Assembly (NCBI GenBank): GCA_014804245.1
Contig: JAAVAE010000015.1
Span: 38,843-102,842, forward strand
DNA from: Lachnospiraceae bacterium
Lineage (GTDB): Bacteria; Bacillota; Clostridia; Lachnospirales; Lachnospiraceae
Direction: 5' to 3'
DNA length: 64,000 nucleotides
The notes under the pieces are model-generated. The model saw only the letters and a list, made by a program, of their open reading frames with translations, made no database searches and was not told the DNA's origin. Numbering within the stretch: the stretch's first letter is position 1; each line of letters starts with the position of its first letter. Of this stretch, positions 49,396 through 60,600 are shown piece by piece. Made by a program: the position numbers and the translations under genes.

Positions 49396-50367
49396 TTAAA
49401 GACTCTCCATCGCCTTCAAAAACAAGTTCCTGATAGCATCCCCAGGATAATTCCCAAGCCCTGCTACTTTATCCTGACGTATGAACCCGCCTGCCATGGC
49501 GGCATGTCCTCCTCCATTCCCCAAATCAAGCAATGCCTGATGAAGCAGGTTGCCTGCATGAATCTTTGGATCCTCAGAGCGAACCGACAACTTTATCCCA
49601 TCCTCTCTATAAGAAAACACCACTGCCACTTCCACTTCAACCAAAGCCAGAATAAAGTCCGCAAGAATTGCAATCAATGCATCCGGACAGGAAAACGGAA
49701 TGCAGGAAAAACCTGTCTTGTCGTACAACTCAATGCTCTCGATAGCGGCACCATATGCTCTCAAATCGTCAAATTCCATATTATTGCGTTCCAGCCGTGC
49801 CAGCTTCTCATGGTCACAGAAAGGAAACAAAAACCGGAACATCTCAATATCCAACTCTGTCACGCCTCGTGAAAATTGCAGAGTGTCCATCTTTATACCA
49901 TAAAGCAACGCTGTCGCTGTATCTTGATCCGGTTCATGCCCCATTTTAACATAATATTCCGCAATCAATGTAGCGCAGGCGCCGGTAATCCGGATATCCT
50001 GATATTTATACTCCATTGGAACAAAGGTAGGATGATGGTCGATACATGCCACTTCATCTCCCACAAAATCCGTAACATTCCCACCGTGCTTCTGTGTGTC
50101 CACACATATGATATAGTCATCCTCTTTCATCTCCTGAAGCAGATCTGCATATGGATATATCTGCATCTGAAATGCATCCAGTAGTTTTGAAGCGCTCAGC
50201 TTGTCTATCCTGCCATCATAGCAAAGTTTTGACTCCACACCATAAGCTTCCAGCAGTTTCTTCAACCCATATGCGGAAGAAATGGCATCCGGGTCTGGAA
50301 AGTTATGCGTCTGTATATAAACCCTGTGCCCCTGGCATAGCTTAACAAGTTCCATGAAATCACTCAT
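49396..50367 (-). CDS. DHH/DHHA1 family phosphoesterase (NrnA-like)
   Basis: HNFPDPDAISSAYGLKKLL, CIDHHPT, GNGGGHAAMAGGFI. Confidence 0.92.
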   Translation of the reverse strand: MSDFMELVKLCQGHRVYIQTHNFPDPDAISSAYGLKKLLEAYGVESKLCYDGRIDKLSASKLLDAFQMQIYPYADLLQEMKEDDYIICVDTQKHGGNVTDFVGDEVACIDHHPTFVPMEYKYQDIRITGACATLIAEYYVKMGHEPDQDTATALLYGIKMDTLQFSRGVTELDIEMFRFLFPFCDHEKLARLERNNMEFDDLRAYGAAIESIELYDKTGFSCIPFSCPDALIAILADFILALVEVEVAVVFSYREDGIKLSVRSEDPKIHAGNLLHQALLDLGNGGGHAAMAGGFIRQDKVAGLGNYPGDAIRNLFLKAMESL

Positions 50368-50513
50368 TTTTATTTCTCCTATCGTATATTCTGCAATAAA
50401 AGCAGATTTTCAGAAGAATCTACCAAACTTTTACCGTAATTGTTCCTGTTTGAATCCTATCATAATTTTTCATTTTCTACAATCTTCATTTTCTGGAAAC
50501 ATGGCACTACGCG

Positions 50514-52013
50514 TTACTCCTCTGCCGGCTGATAATCCCGGCGAATCAACCCAGACATCGGTATCGTCAATGAACCGCTGTCTCCATAACGGATAATCAA
50601 CTCCTGCTCCGCATCCTTCCATATAAAACCGCTGGAATGATCACAAAAGTCCGACCGCCCCGCTCCAACCAGATAAGTATCTTCATCAAATACATAGATC
50701 CATCCCTCATAATAAGTTCCCTTATTGTACGCTGCCATTTCTTCATCAAAAACTTCCATATACCGAAGCATGTACTTTTTCCCGGTGGTCTTATCCCTTA
50801 TTTCCTTCTCCCAGATAATGTCCTCATCATAGATCCTCCAGATATCATCAATCCGCTCTTTGTATTCTTCATACATATACTTATAATCGCAAATCATTTC
50901 TCTCTTTCCTTGATCATACCGGACGATTTCCACCTGCACACCCATCTCAGGTGAACCTATATGGTTAAATAGCTTTATCAGTTCATAATCCATCTCACCT
51001 TCCCACTGATAAGTAAATGCGGATCCACTGATTGCTGAACCATGAGACGTCATATACAGTCTTCTCGTCTCATCGTCCACACTATACGTACAATAATAAT
51101 CCAATTCTTCGTCCAGCTTCACAAACACTCTTTTTGAAGGACTAAAAACATAATGACTGGCAGTGCCTCCGTTCGCCCCATAAAAATATCTTACCGTAAG
51201 GTCTAAATAACCATCTGCATTGAAATCCTCAAATACAAACGGAGATTCATATCCATATGTGGATGTCACCTGCAATTCTTGTATAAGTTCTTCTCCCTTT
51301 TCATCATAAATCTCTACCTGATAAATATAAGGCGTTGACTCGCCTGGTTCACCCCTTCCTATTATTTTTGCCTGAAGCTGAATTTTTTCTCCCTCGCCCA
51401 AGTCTCTGATATAAAAATAATTGCTTTTAAGGTTATCCAGCAGCATGATATTCCCATCCGTTTCCTGATGCCATAAAAAAAGAGGTTCATAATCATAATC
51501 CAACTTATGTCTCACAGCACTGTCCAAATTAGGACTCTCATCTGCTTCCTTCTGACTTGCGACCTCGCAATAATATCCCTTCCAAAGGAAAAATCCTCGA
51601 ACCTCATCCGGCGTTTCCACCACATAAAAAACCTGATTACATATACCTTCCTTATAATCCCCAAATTTATATTCGCTCAACGGATAACTTATCATCCCAC
51701 ACATATCAGGATACCTGTCCTGAAAATAAGAAAACGCTTCTTCTCCCGTGGTATATCCCGGATAATCCCCCGCCGGATGCAAAATCACTTCCTGCGCATA
51801 CGGGAACAGTTTTTCATAGATTTCAATAGTGTCTTCCATTAACGCCAACACACTATGTATGCCTGTCCTTTCACATATTCTACCCGCACTCCTGAAATAC
51901 TCTCCCTGTTTAACCACTGCCGATTCATTCTGGTTAAAACATGCCATTCCCCAGATTATACCTCCCATGATCAACAACACTCCTAAAAAGATGAAACTCT
52001 TTAATCTTTTCAT
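50514..52013 (-). CDS. Membrane-anchored protein with FG-GAP-like DFNADGYLDL segment
   Basis: N-terminal TM; FEDFNADGYLDLTVRYFYG; RBS ggag before ATG 52013. Confidence 0.7.
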   Translation of the reverse strand: MKRLKSFIFLGVLLIMGGIIWGMACFNQNESAVVKQGEYFRSAGRICERTGIHSVLALMEDTIEIYEKLFPYAQEVILHPAGDYPGYTTGEEAFSYFQDRYPDMCGMISYPLSEYKFGDYKEGICNQVFYVVETPDEVRGFFLWKGYYCEVASQKEADESPNLDSAVRHKLDYDYEPLFLWHQETDGNIMLLDNLKSNYFYIRDLGEGEKIQLQAKIIGRGEPGESTPYIYQVEIYDEKGEELIQELQVTSTYGYESPFVFEDFNADGYLDLTVRYFYGANGGTASHYVFSPSKRVFVKLDEELDYYCTYSVDDETRRLYMTSHGSAISGSAFTYQWEGEMDYELIKLFNHIGSPEMGVQVEIVRYDQGKREMICDYKYMYEEYKERIDDIWRIYDEDIIWEKEIRDKTTGKKYMLRYMEVFDEEMAAYNKGTYYEGWIYVFDEDTYLVGAGRSDFCDHSSGFIWKDAEQELIIRYGDSGSLTIPMSGLIRRDYQPAEE

Positions 52014-52118
52014 AACAATCTCCATCTTAATGCCACAAAATCAAATAACACTGCTATTCTACTCCTTCCATGCATCATAATTGCATCCTTTTTGTATCAT
52101 AATTGCATAATACGGTCT

Positions 52119-52456
52119 GACCCAATGTCATTTATAGAAGGGACCGCAGCTGCGGGGCAGATATCTCGCTTCATCTGGCTGGACAAAAGTCTATGGCGGA
52201 GCCTTATGGAAAGCGATTAGAAGGACTTAACAGCCCATCCATTGCCCAGCAATCGACGTACAGGACGTCCGTCGAAGGCGTAACTTGACCCATGGATGGG
52301 TCAATACGCCGTTTGCGTCCGGTGCCAATTTCCGAACAAGGGCTGTTTAGTCCTTCTTATCGCTGTACATAGGATTCGCCATAGACTTTTGTCCAGCCAG
52401 ATGAAGCGGGATATCTGCCCAGCGGCTGTGGTCCCTTCTATAAATGACATTGGGTC
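52119..52456 (-). repeat. Long imperfect inverted-repeat element, copy D
   Basis: Arms GACCCAATGTCATTTATAGAAGGGACC...GGCAGATATCYCGCTTCATCTGGCTGGACAAAAGTCTATGGCG; core shared with copies A-C; 11 nt beyond the permease stop codon. Confidence 0.92.
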
Positions 52457-52467
52457 CAATCTCAACC

Positions 52468-54615
52468 TTACTCTATCACCTCCAATTGTCTGCACATACT
52501 TTTTATTGTATGGCGGTAAACTAGGTAGTACACTCCCGCAAGTGCAATCAGTATAAAGAAGCACACCGCCATTCCCCCAATCTCGCTGCCCGTCCATTTT
52601 CCGTCATTTCCAAACATGAGCAGCGCATAAAGCAGATACATAATACTCATCCCCACCATAGAAGGAATCTTGAACACCGGTTCTGCCTGCCCCTTGATTT
52701 CTCTGATCAAGAAAGCCGGCGAAGCGCCAAGTTTTTTTAAATCATCAAAGACATAGCGGTTGTTGAGGGCAATGGTCATACAGCGCGTATAAGTGATAAT
52801 CATTGCTGCCAGAGAACAGATGATGGCGATGAACAAAAACATCATAAAATACACTGAAAAGGTTCTTAGAAAATCCATCTGATCCAGCATCCGGCTTTTA
52901 GGCATATAAGTCCAGTACATCCGAAAATCACTTTCATCCGGTCTTGAAAAACTAATTTTTGTCATTCTATCTGTATCTCCCCAATAGACCTCCCCCTGCT
53001 GTTCTTTGTAATACTTTGTCACCCTGTCATAATATACTGGCAGCTCACACTCCGGACCAAAAGCAGAAACCAATGTATAGAAGAAGTCTTCCGCAAATGC
53101 ATAGCTATCCTCTCCGTCTATGTTGAAGAATGCAGTGCAGCCCATCCAATCGGGAGTAAGTCCCTGTGCAATGCTTTCATAATCTGTATTGTTGAGAACA
53201 TAATACCCTATCTGATCCACCAGAAAGTCATAGTGGACATACCCAGCAAAGGTTACAGTAATGCTTTGAAAAGTAACCATATTAGTGAGATTAGCAGCAC
53301 CCGAATTTAAATAGTACAATCCTGTCTCATCCGCATTGGAGACAGCGAGATAACTCCCCTGTTCCACTGAAATTTCTTCTCCGGTAAGCATTTCATAAGA
53401 ATCCTCAGAAAGAAATCTACCCTCTTCCAAAAGAGGAACATACTCATAGTGAAAGTTCCTGCCTTCATCTTCCACCTCTGTAGTGCCGTCCATTGCAAGC
53501 GACAAATAGGGTGCATTTTTAAAGTCCTTAATTTTAAGATTGTAGCTTGCAGCAAGATCGGAGACCTCTTTCTCTCCCGGAACCGTCTGATCCGCACGGT
53601 AAAGGTAATAATAATCATAAGGACGCTCCTTTATTTCCATTATTCTTCCCACCCCCATCATAGGAAGATAAAAAATAGCAAAGGTACCTCCTGCAATCAG
53701 TACCGTACTTACAAGCAGATTATTTACGGTTTGCTTTCCCTGAAACTTCATCATACTTCTGGCAATCAGATTTTTGTATGACTGCTTCCTGCGAAAGTTC
53801 CAGCCATGCACCACCGTATGAAGCATGATCATATAAAGACCAAGAAAACACGGGGCATATAAAAGATTGATCCACACGGGAGAGTAAGCACTGAACAGTG
53901 CTTGGTAAACCATGGGGGCTGTGTAACCTAAAACAGCGCCTGCAAATACCAATAAAATCCCCAGCGGACCGCACCAGGTTCCTAACTCCCTCACAGGTTC
54001 ATTTCTGTGCTCCTCATGCACTACTTCCATAATATTCGTCCGTCTCAGATACCGGTAAGCGTTCACACAAGAAAATGCCACTACAATTAAAAAAAGCAGC
54101 GCCGATAAATACAGACATTTAAAATCAAGCCTCAGCGTCATTTGTGTACTGTCTGTAATGAAAAGACGAAAGCTATTCCATAAAATCCAGACAAAAGGAA
54201 AACCTGCCAAAATGCCTGCAAAGGAAGATACGGAACTTAAGAAAAGCACCTCCCGAAGCAGCCCGGGAAGAAGACGGCGGCCAGAAGCGCCAAGCGCCAT
54301 GAGTGTTCCCAACTGTTTTGCCTTCTTCCTAAAGAAAAGCCCGGAGGCATAAACCGTAAATACCACACATCCAAATAACGCCAGTACAAAAATGGCGACC
54401 ATCTGTTTACGACTGTCTCCCCCTTCCGGCAGCACCAAAAGCACGGTAGGCGAAAGCATCATAGCAGAATAGGCAGTGATTAATAACAAAGAGACAAAAT
54501 TACAGAACAGATAAAGCCCTGCCTGCTTCCTGTCCACTTTTTGTAGTTTTTTCTCCAGACTTTTCAAGGTCATCATTTCACATCCCTCCTGCAATCTCTT
54601 GATCTGATTCAACAT
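52468..54615 (-). CDS. ABC transporter permease, FtsX/BceB type
   Basis: 715 aa, FtsX-like TM topology with large extracellular loop; directly after ATPase gene. Confidence 0.9.
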   Translation of the reverse strand: MLNQIKRLQEGCEMMTLKSLEKKLQKVDRKQAGLYLFCNFVSLLLITAYSAMMLSPTVLLVLPEGGDSRKQMVAIFVLALFGCVVFTVYASGLFFRKKAKQLGTLMALGASGRRLLPGLLREVLFLSSVSSFAGILAGFPFVWILWNSFRLFITDSTQMTLRLDFKCLYLSALLFLIVVAFSCVNAYRYLRRTNIMEVVHEEHRNEPVRELGTWCGPLGILLVFAGAVLGYTAPMVYQALFSAYSPVWINLLYAPCFLGLYMIMLHTVVHGWNFRRKQSYKNLIARSMMKFQGKQTVNNLLVSTVLIAGGTFAIFYLPMMGVGRIMEIKERPYDYYYLYRADQTVPGEKEVSDLAASYNLKIKDFKNAPYLSLAMDGTTEVEDEGRNFHYEYVPLLEEGRFLSEDSYEMLTGEEISVEQGSYLAVSNADETGLYYLNSGAANLTNMVTFQSITVTFAGYVHYDFLVDQIGYYVLNNTDYESIAQGLTPDWMGCTAFFNIDGEDSYAFAEDFFYTLVSAFGPECELPVYYDRVTKYYKEQQGEVYWGDTDRMTKISFSRPDESDFRMYWTYMPKSRMLDQMDFLRTFSVYFMMFLFIAIICSLAAMIITYTRCMTIALNNRYVFDDLKKLGASPAFLIREIKGQAEPVFKIPSMVGMSIMYLLYALLMFGNDGKWTGSEIGGMAVCFFILIALAGVYYLVYRHTIKSMCRQLEVIE

Positions 54616-55369
54616 CCATACTGCTCATTTTCCGTATAGCGTCAAGCAGACGGTCCTGGAACTTAACTCTTTTTTCTTCCCTATGCCCCGGCGATGCCTC
54701 CAACGTGTCATAGACTACGCCGTCCTTAAGGAGAATGACCCTGTCACAAAAAGAAGCGGCAAAGCTGTCATGTGTCACCATGAATATGGAAGCACCCAAT
54801 TTATTTCTGGCACTTTCAAAGGACTCTATGACCGCCCGGCTGGACTTGCTGTCCAGATTACCGGTAGGTTCGTCCGCGAGGATGAGAAGGGGCTGGTTGA
54901 TCAGGCTCCTGGCTACCGCCGTTCTCTGTCTCTCTCCGCCAGAAACATCTACCGGATATTTTCCCGCAATATGGTCAATTCCAAAAAGAGTCAATAAATG
55001 ATCCGCAAGTTTTTCCGCTTCCCGGTCCACTTTGCCCTGAATGATTCTGGGAACCAGAATATTCTCCCTTACCGTCAATCCGTCAAGGAGCATGAAATCC
55101 TGGAAGACAAAGCCCAGTTTTTCATTACGTATCTTTGCCAGAGCATTTTCATCAAGTCCTTTCAGCTCCTTACCCCCTAAGGTGATGGTTCCCTGTTCAA
55201 AGGGAATATAGCAGGAAATGCAATTGAGCAGCGTACTCTTGCCGGACCCGGAAGGTCCCATAACTGCTACAAATTCCTGATTTGCGACGGACAAGTCAAT
55301 TCCCTTAAGTACAGAATAAGACTTACTTCCGCTTTGATAAGATTTGTGAAGATTTTTTACATATAACAT
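54578..55369 (-). CDS. ABC transporter ATP-binding protein (MacB/BceA type)
   Basis: [54 protein letters not shown] 55369. Confidence 0.93.
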   Translation of the reverse strand: MLYVKNLHKSYQSGSKSYSVLKGIDLSVANQEFVAVMGPSGSGKSTLLNCISCYIPFEQGTITLGGKELKGLDENALAKIRNEKLGFVFQDFMLLDGLTVRENILVPRIIQGKVDREAEKLADHLLTLFGIDHIAGKYPVDVSGGERQRTAVARSLINQPLLILADEPTGNLDSKSSRAVIESFESARNKLGASIFMVTHDSFAASFCDRVILLKDGVVYDTLEASPGHREEKRVKFQDRLLDAIRKMSSMDVESDQEIAGGM

Positions 55370-55634
55370 AGCGCACCTCTCTATCAATGAATTTAGTGTC
55401 AGTATATCAGAAAATAAAACACATAAAATTCGGGATGTCATTTTAAGCAGCCCACATGTAATCTTTGGAAAGGCGCTGCAAAACATGGAAAGTTTTGCAG
55501 GAATTTTGTAATCTTTAGCACGGGAAAAGTTCTTTGTCTGAAAGGGCAGGATTGTTTGAAGGGGAAAATGATGGTAAGATATTCTTATTAACGCAGTATG
55601 TCAGACGTGGTCTGCGGAATTTAGGGGGATAAAA

Positions 55635-56363
55635 ATGCTTCGTATCGGAATATGTGATGATCAGACACAGGCACGTGATGCTCTGCGCTTCGGGCTGGAA
55701 AAAGTTCTGCGGGAAGAATCAGAACAGATTGTTTATGAATTTTCCACAGGTGCAAGTGCAGTGCGCTGGCTGAAAAAACATCCTGGGGAAATCGATCTTC
55801 TCTTTCTTGATGTGGAGATGGAAGGGATAAACGGAATGGAAGCCGCAGCACAAATTCGGCAATTTAACAAGGAAATATGTCTTGTGTTCGTAACAGGATA
55901 TACGGATTATGTGTTCGATGGTTATAAGGTGAATGCCCTTGATTATGTCATCAAGCCTGCCACCGCCCAAAGACTCACGGACGTTTTAAAGCGGGTACGG
56001 GAACAGATTTCGGATGGGCACGACAAAACCTTTTCTTTTAAAAATCCGGAGGGAACTTATCGCCTTCCCCTGTCTGATATCTCCTATTTTTACAGTGACA
56101 AGAGAAAAGTAAATGTGGTCTGTACAAGCAGCGTGGGAGCCCATACCTACTCCTTTTATGGAAAACTGGATGAAGTGGAGGCACAACTCTACGGCGCTTT
56201 TGTGCGGATTCATCAACGCTATCTGGTAAACCCGGTGCACGTAATGCGCATCGGAGGCGAAAACATCACCACAGATGGAGTCTGCCTTCCTATGAGCAGG
56301 GCGCTGAAAGAGGAGGCATCTGTTAAACTTGCCAAATCTATGCTGGAAGGAGAGGGATTATGA
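55635..56363 (+). CDS. LytTR family response regulator
   Basis: MLRIGICDDQTQARDALRFGL...LDVEMEGINGMEAA...C-terminal LytTR IHQRYLVNPVHV. Confidence 0.93.
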   Translation: MLRIGICDDQTQARDALRFGLEKVLREESEQIVYEFSTGASAVRWLKKHPGEIDLLFLDVEMEGINGMEAAAQIRQFNKEICLVFVTGYTDYVFDGYKVNALDYVIKPATAQRLTDVLKRVREQISDGHDKTFSFKNPEGTYRLPLSDISYFYSDKRKVNVVCTSSVGAHTYSFYGKLDEVEAQLYGAFVRIHQRYLVNPVHVMRIGGENITTDGVCLPMSRALKEEASVKLAKSMLEGEGL

Positions 56364-57634
56364 TCACTTGGGAGTATATAAAAGGACTGCCTTCAGGCGC
56401 AGTCGGCCTGATTGCTGCCGTCTTTATCTATCTCTCCTTATCCAGACTGATACAGATAAAAGAAAAATGGTGGGCCAAAGGGCTTATGTTTGTTGGATGC
56501 TGGATAACCAGCTTTACCATCATTTATATTGGCGACTGGTTCAATCTGCCCTGCGTCATGGCACTTCTTCTGCTTGTCGTGTGGGTGACCTGCAAAGGCT
56601 CCGGACTCAAAAGATTTACGCTGGGGCTGATGTTTGCCTGCACGATTTTTGCCTTTAACGGCTTATATGATAACTGCATTGGATTCGCCGCTCATTACAG
56701 CCAGAACGATTCCTTTTATGATAATATGTATCTGGTTGGGCGGCTTCTTTTTGCAGTATTTTTGTATTTATCCATCCGGTTCCGAAAAACAGAATCCAAT
56801 TTCGAACTTTCAGCTCCTTTATGGCGGCTGATGCTTTCACTCTCCCTCCCCCCGTTAGGAATCATGCTTTCCCTGATTCTGCTTCGAAGTCCGTACCAGA
56901 CACTTGGAGCAACCGTCATTGCGGATGCGGCTTTATTTCTGGTAGTCATGCTGTCTTTTGCAGGACTTTTGCGCGCTCTGAGCGTTCTCGAAAGGCAACA
57001 GCGCTTAGAATGGGAAAGCACTCTTGCTCTCCAGAATCAAAGCTACTATGAAGCCATGGAGGCACAGCAGTTTGAAGTCCGAAGGCTGCGGCACGACATG
57101 ATCAACCATCTCCAGGCACTGCTGGCACTGCCGGAACAACAGAAAAATGACTATATTATGGGTATGCTGGATAATCCTGCTTTCGTACAGACTCTTTCCT
57201 GGTGCGGCGATCCGACCATCAATGCTGTACTCACTGTGAAAGAAAATCTCATACGGCAAAAGGGCATCCATTTTTCTGTCAGGATAGATATTCCCCATGC
57301 ACTTCCCTTTGAAAAAGCTGATATCTGTGCAATTTTTGCCAATGCGCTGGACAATGCGGCGGAAAATTGCATAAAACTTGATGAATCTCTGCGAAAAATA
57401 CATCTGGAAGCAAAGATGGGAAAAGGCATTCTTGCTGTCAAAATTGAAAACACCTGCCCGGGTGCCTCTGTATCAAAAGGGCAGCTTCCCAAAACAACGA
57501 AAAAAGATGCCAAAAACCATGGTATCGGCTTAAAAAGCATTCAGAAAACCGTAAACAAGTATAACGGGAGTATAGAAATAAAACAGGAGAAGCAAAGCTT
57601 CATCCTGTTTTTGTGCCTTCCAATGGAAATATAA
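56360..57634 (+). CDS. GHKL-domain sensor histidine kinase
   Basis: N-terminal TM region; LRHDMINHLQAL; ALDNAAENC; HGIGLKSIQKTVNKYNG. Confidence 0.92.
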   Translation: MITWEYIKGLPSGAVGLIAAVFIYLSLSRLIQIKEKWWAKGLMFVGCWITSFTIIYIGDWFNLPCVMALLLLVVWVTCKGSGLKRFTLGLMFACTIFAFNGLYDNCIGFAAHYSQNDSFYDNMYLVGRLLFAVFLYLSIRFRKTESNFELSAPLWRLMLSLSLPPLGIMLSLILLRSPYQTLGATVIADAALFLVVMLSFAGLLRALSVLERQQRLEWESTLALQNQSYYEAMEAQQFEVRRLRHDMINHLQALLALPEQQKNDYIMGMLDNPAFVQTLSWCGDPTINAVLTVKENLIRQKGIHFSVRIDIPHALPFEKADICAIFANALDNAAENCIKLDESLRKIHLEAKMGKGILAVKIENTCPGASVSKGQLPKTTKKDAKNHGIGLKSIQKTVNKYNGSIEIKQEKQSFILFLCLPMEI

Positions 57635-57649
57635 TCTGTTTTGACCTCT

Positions 57650-60600
57650 TTATCTCTTTTTCGCCAACACTTCCCGAAGTGTTTTCTTGAACTGCTCAAA
57701 TACAATGGGCTTGGAGACATGGGCATCCATTCCGGCATCCAGCGCATCCCGGACATCGTCCACAAAAGCGTTCGCAGACATGGCGATGATTGGAATCGTC
57801 TGCGCGAAGGGATGTTCACTGGCACGAATAGCCCTGGTTGCTTCATAACCATTCATGACCGGCATTTGTATATCCATCAAAATAAGATCATACTTATCAG
57901 CCGGAGCATTTACTACCATCTCCACTGCTTTCTGTCCATTCTCCGCGACATCGCATTCTGCTCCCAGTGTACCCAAAAGTTTCACCAATACCAGCTGATT
58001 GACACCTATATCGTCTACCACAAGGACATGTTTGCCAGCTACCAGATTCTTATCATTGCTCTCCTGAATTCCCTTTTGTGATGTTCCCATCATCCGCTGA
58101 ATCGCATCCTTAAAATTACTCATAAAGAAGGGTTTCTGCAGAAAATGCTCAATCCCGATCTCCAGCGCTTCCTGTTCAATTTCTCCCCAGTCATAGGCAG
58201 TGAACAGCAAAATCGGTATTTTATCCAGATAATTTTCCCGAATCCGTCTGGCCGTAGTCATCCCGTCCAAATCGGGCATTTTCCAATCCAACAGAACCAA
58301 ATCATAAGGACTCCCTGCTTCCCGCGCACTTCGAATCATTTCAACAGCCCGGATGCCGCTGGTTGCATACTGTACTTCCACACCTGTGCCTGCCATCTTT
58401 TTCACAATATCACAGCAAATATCCTCGTCATCGTCTGCAACAATCATACGTGCTACACTATGCTTACTCCAGAATTTTGGATCGTCTTCTCTGGTCTGGA
58501 TACGCAGCTCCAACTCCACTATAAAAGTACTTCCCTCTCCCGGTCTGCTCTCCACTTTAATTGAACCATTCATCAGATCAACCAGACTCTTCGTAATCGT
58601 CATACCAAGACCGGTACCCTGAGCCGCGTTCAAAGTTGCATTCTGCTCACGGCTGAAAGGCTCAAATATCACCTTCTGATATTCCTCGCTCATTCCTTGA
58701 CCATTGTCACTGATGGTAAATCGAATGCGGCTGTAGCTTTCATCTACCTGAGGCAGCTCATCCACCAACATCTTGATTTCACCGCCATCTTGTGTATATT
58801 TCACTGCATTTGACAAAATATTAATCAGGATCTGGTTAATGCGCAACTTATCACCCAACAGGTGCTCGTTGGTCAGGGACATGGTAAATATATCAAATCT
58901 CTGCTTCTTTGCATTGGCCTGAGGACGGATAATTGTGTTGATTTCATCAATAATCTCCGCCAAGTTCAGCTCGGAGAGATTCAGTACTGCACTGCCGCTT
59001 TCAATTTTATTCATGTCCAGCACATCGTTAATCAGCCCCAGCAGATGTTGGCTGGCGGCAGATATCCTCTGCGTATACTCCCGCACATGTTCCGGCTTAT
59101 CCGCCTCTTCCTGCAAAAGAGGGATAAATCCCATAATCGCATTCATTGGGGTACGAATGTCATGGCTGACACTGCTTAAGAATACACTCTTCGCCTTATT
59201 TGCCATCTGGGCCATATTCAGTGCCTCAGAAAGGGTGTTCTGAACCTGTTTCTCCTTAGTCCGGTCCGAAATATAAATAACAATCTTTTTGATTCCCTGC
59301 ACCAACACACAATATACACTTTCGAGAAACCATTTGCGCTCCCCGGTCTTTCGGTGAATCCGCTCGGTCTCCATCGGCTCCAGTGACATTCCTGGCTGCA
59401 GTGCAAGCAGACCTTCCGTACCGATTTCTCTTCCTGTAATGTATCTGGCATGACCAATCTGATTCACATCATCCATGATGGCCTTCCAAGGGATGCCCAG
59501 CACACGTTCAATATTGGGACTGACAAATTCAGCCTTTTCCCCTCCCTCATCAAGCATCATATAGACATCATCTATATTATCTGACAAAAAGGTGGAGAAT
59601 GTCTCGAATATCTGCTCCTGATACTTAATTTCCTGATTCTTTTTTGCCCACCTTTGCTCATCCTTTAATTTTTGTGCAGTAAAGTCCAGCAAGAACCGTT
59701 GATAATACAGTTCACCGCTTTTCTCAATGAGCTTAATATTTCCTAAAATATGTATTTCCCTTCCATTCTTGTGCCGTATGCGGTACTCCACATTAACACT
59801 GTCCCCTATCTTTGTCAGGGACCTGATACACTCCCGAAGCCTTTCCTTATCCTCGTCCACAACAGTCTCAGCAATCAAATCAAAGCCGTCCGTCATCAAT
59901 TTCTCCTGTGATTCATAGCCCAGAAGCCTAAGCGCAGCCTGATTAACGCTGATGATCCGACTTCCATCAATACTATGGCACATCACACCGCAGTCCATTG
60001 TAGCAAAAAGCATTTCCAGAGTCCGGTTTTTTTCAAGAATTTCCTGCTCGTAAACCTGCTCTCTAGTCACATCCACTGCAATCCCCACAGTTCCCATGAC
60101 ACTTCCGTCCCAATCATACAGCGGAGATTTATAGGTAGTCAGCGTCCTTTCACCTTCACCCGTCTGGATAAACTCTCTGGCCACGCAGGTCTCCTTTTTT
60201 CGCATAACTTCCAATTCCGACTCAATGCATGCCGGATCGTCCTGCTCCACATCCCAGATATAAGCGTGCCTTTGTCCCTGCACCTGCTCTCTTGTTTTAT
60301 TGACCACCTTACAGAAACTTTCGTTTACGATTTCATGAACGCCCTCTTTGTCCTTAAACCAGATTAAATTCGGAGAACTGTTCATGCTGATCTCCCTGAA
60401 TTGCTCAGACTGCCAGAGATCCATTCTGAGCTTATAGTCCTTCTGCCATTTTCGAAAGCGGAATCTGATTTCCTTGTCTGATACAGGCATGATCCATATA
60501 TCCTCAATTTCAGGCAGGTCATCCGGTAACGCCATAACCTGCTCCCTGTCAGCAAGCAAAATCAGTTCAGCCTCTTTTTTCTTGTGTGCGGTAAGGGTTC

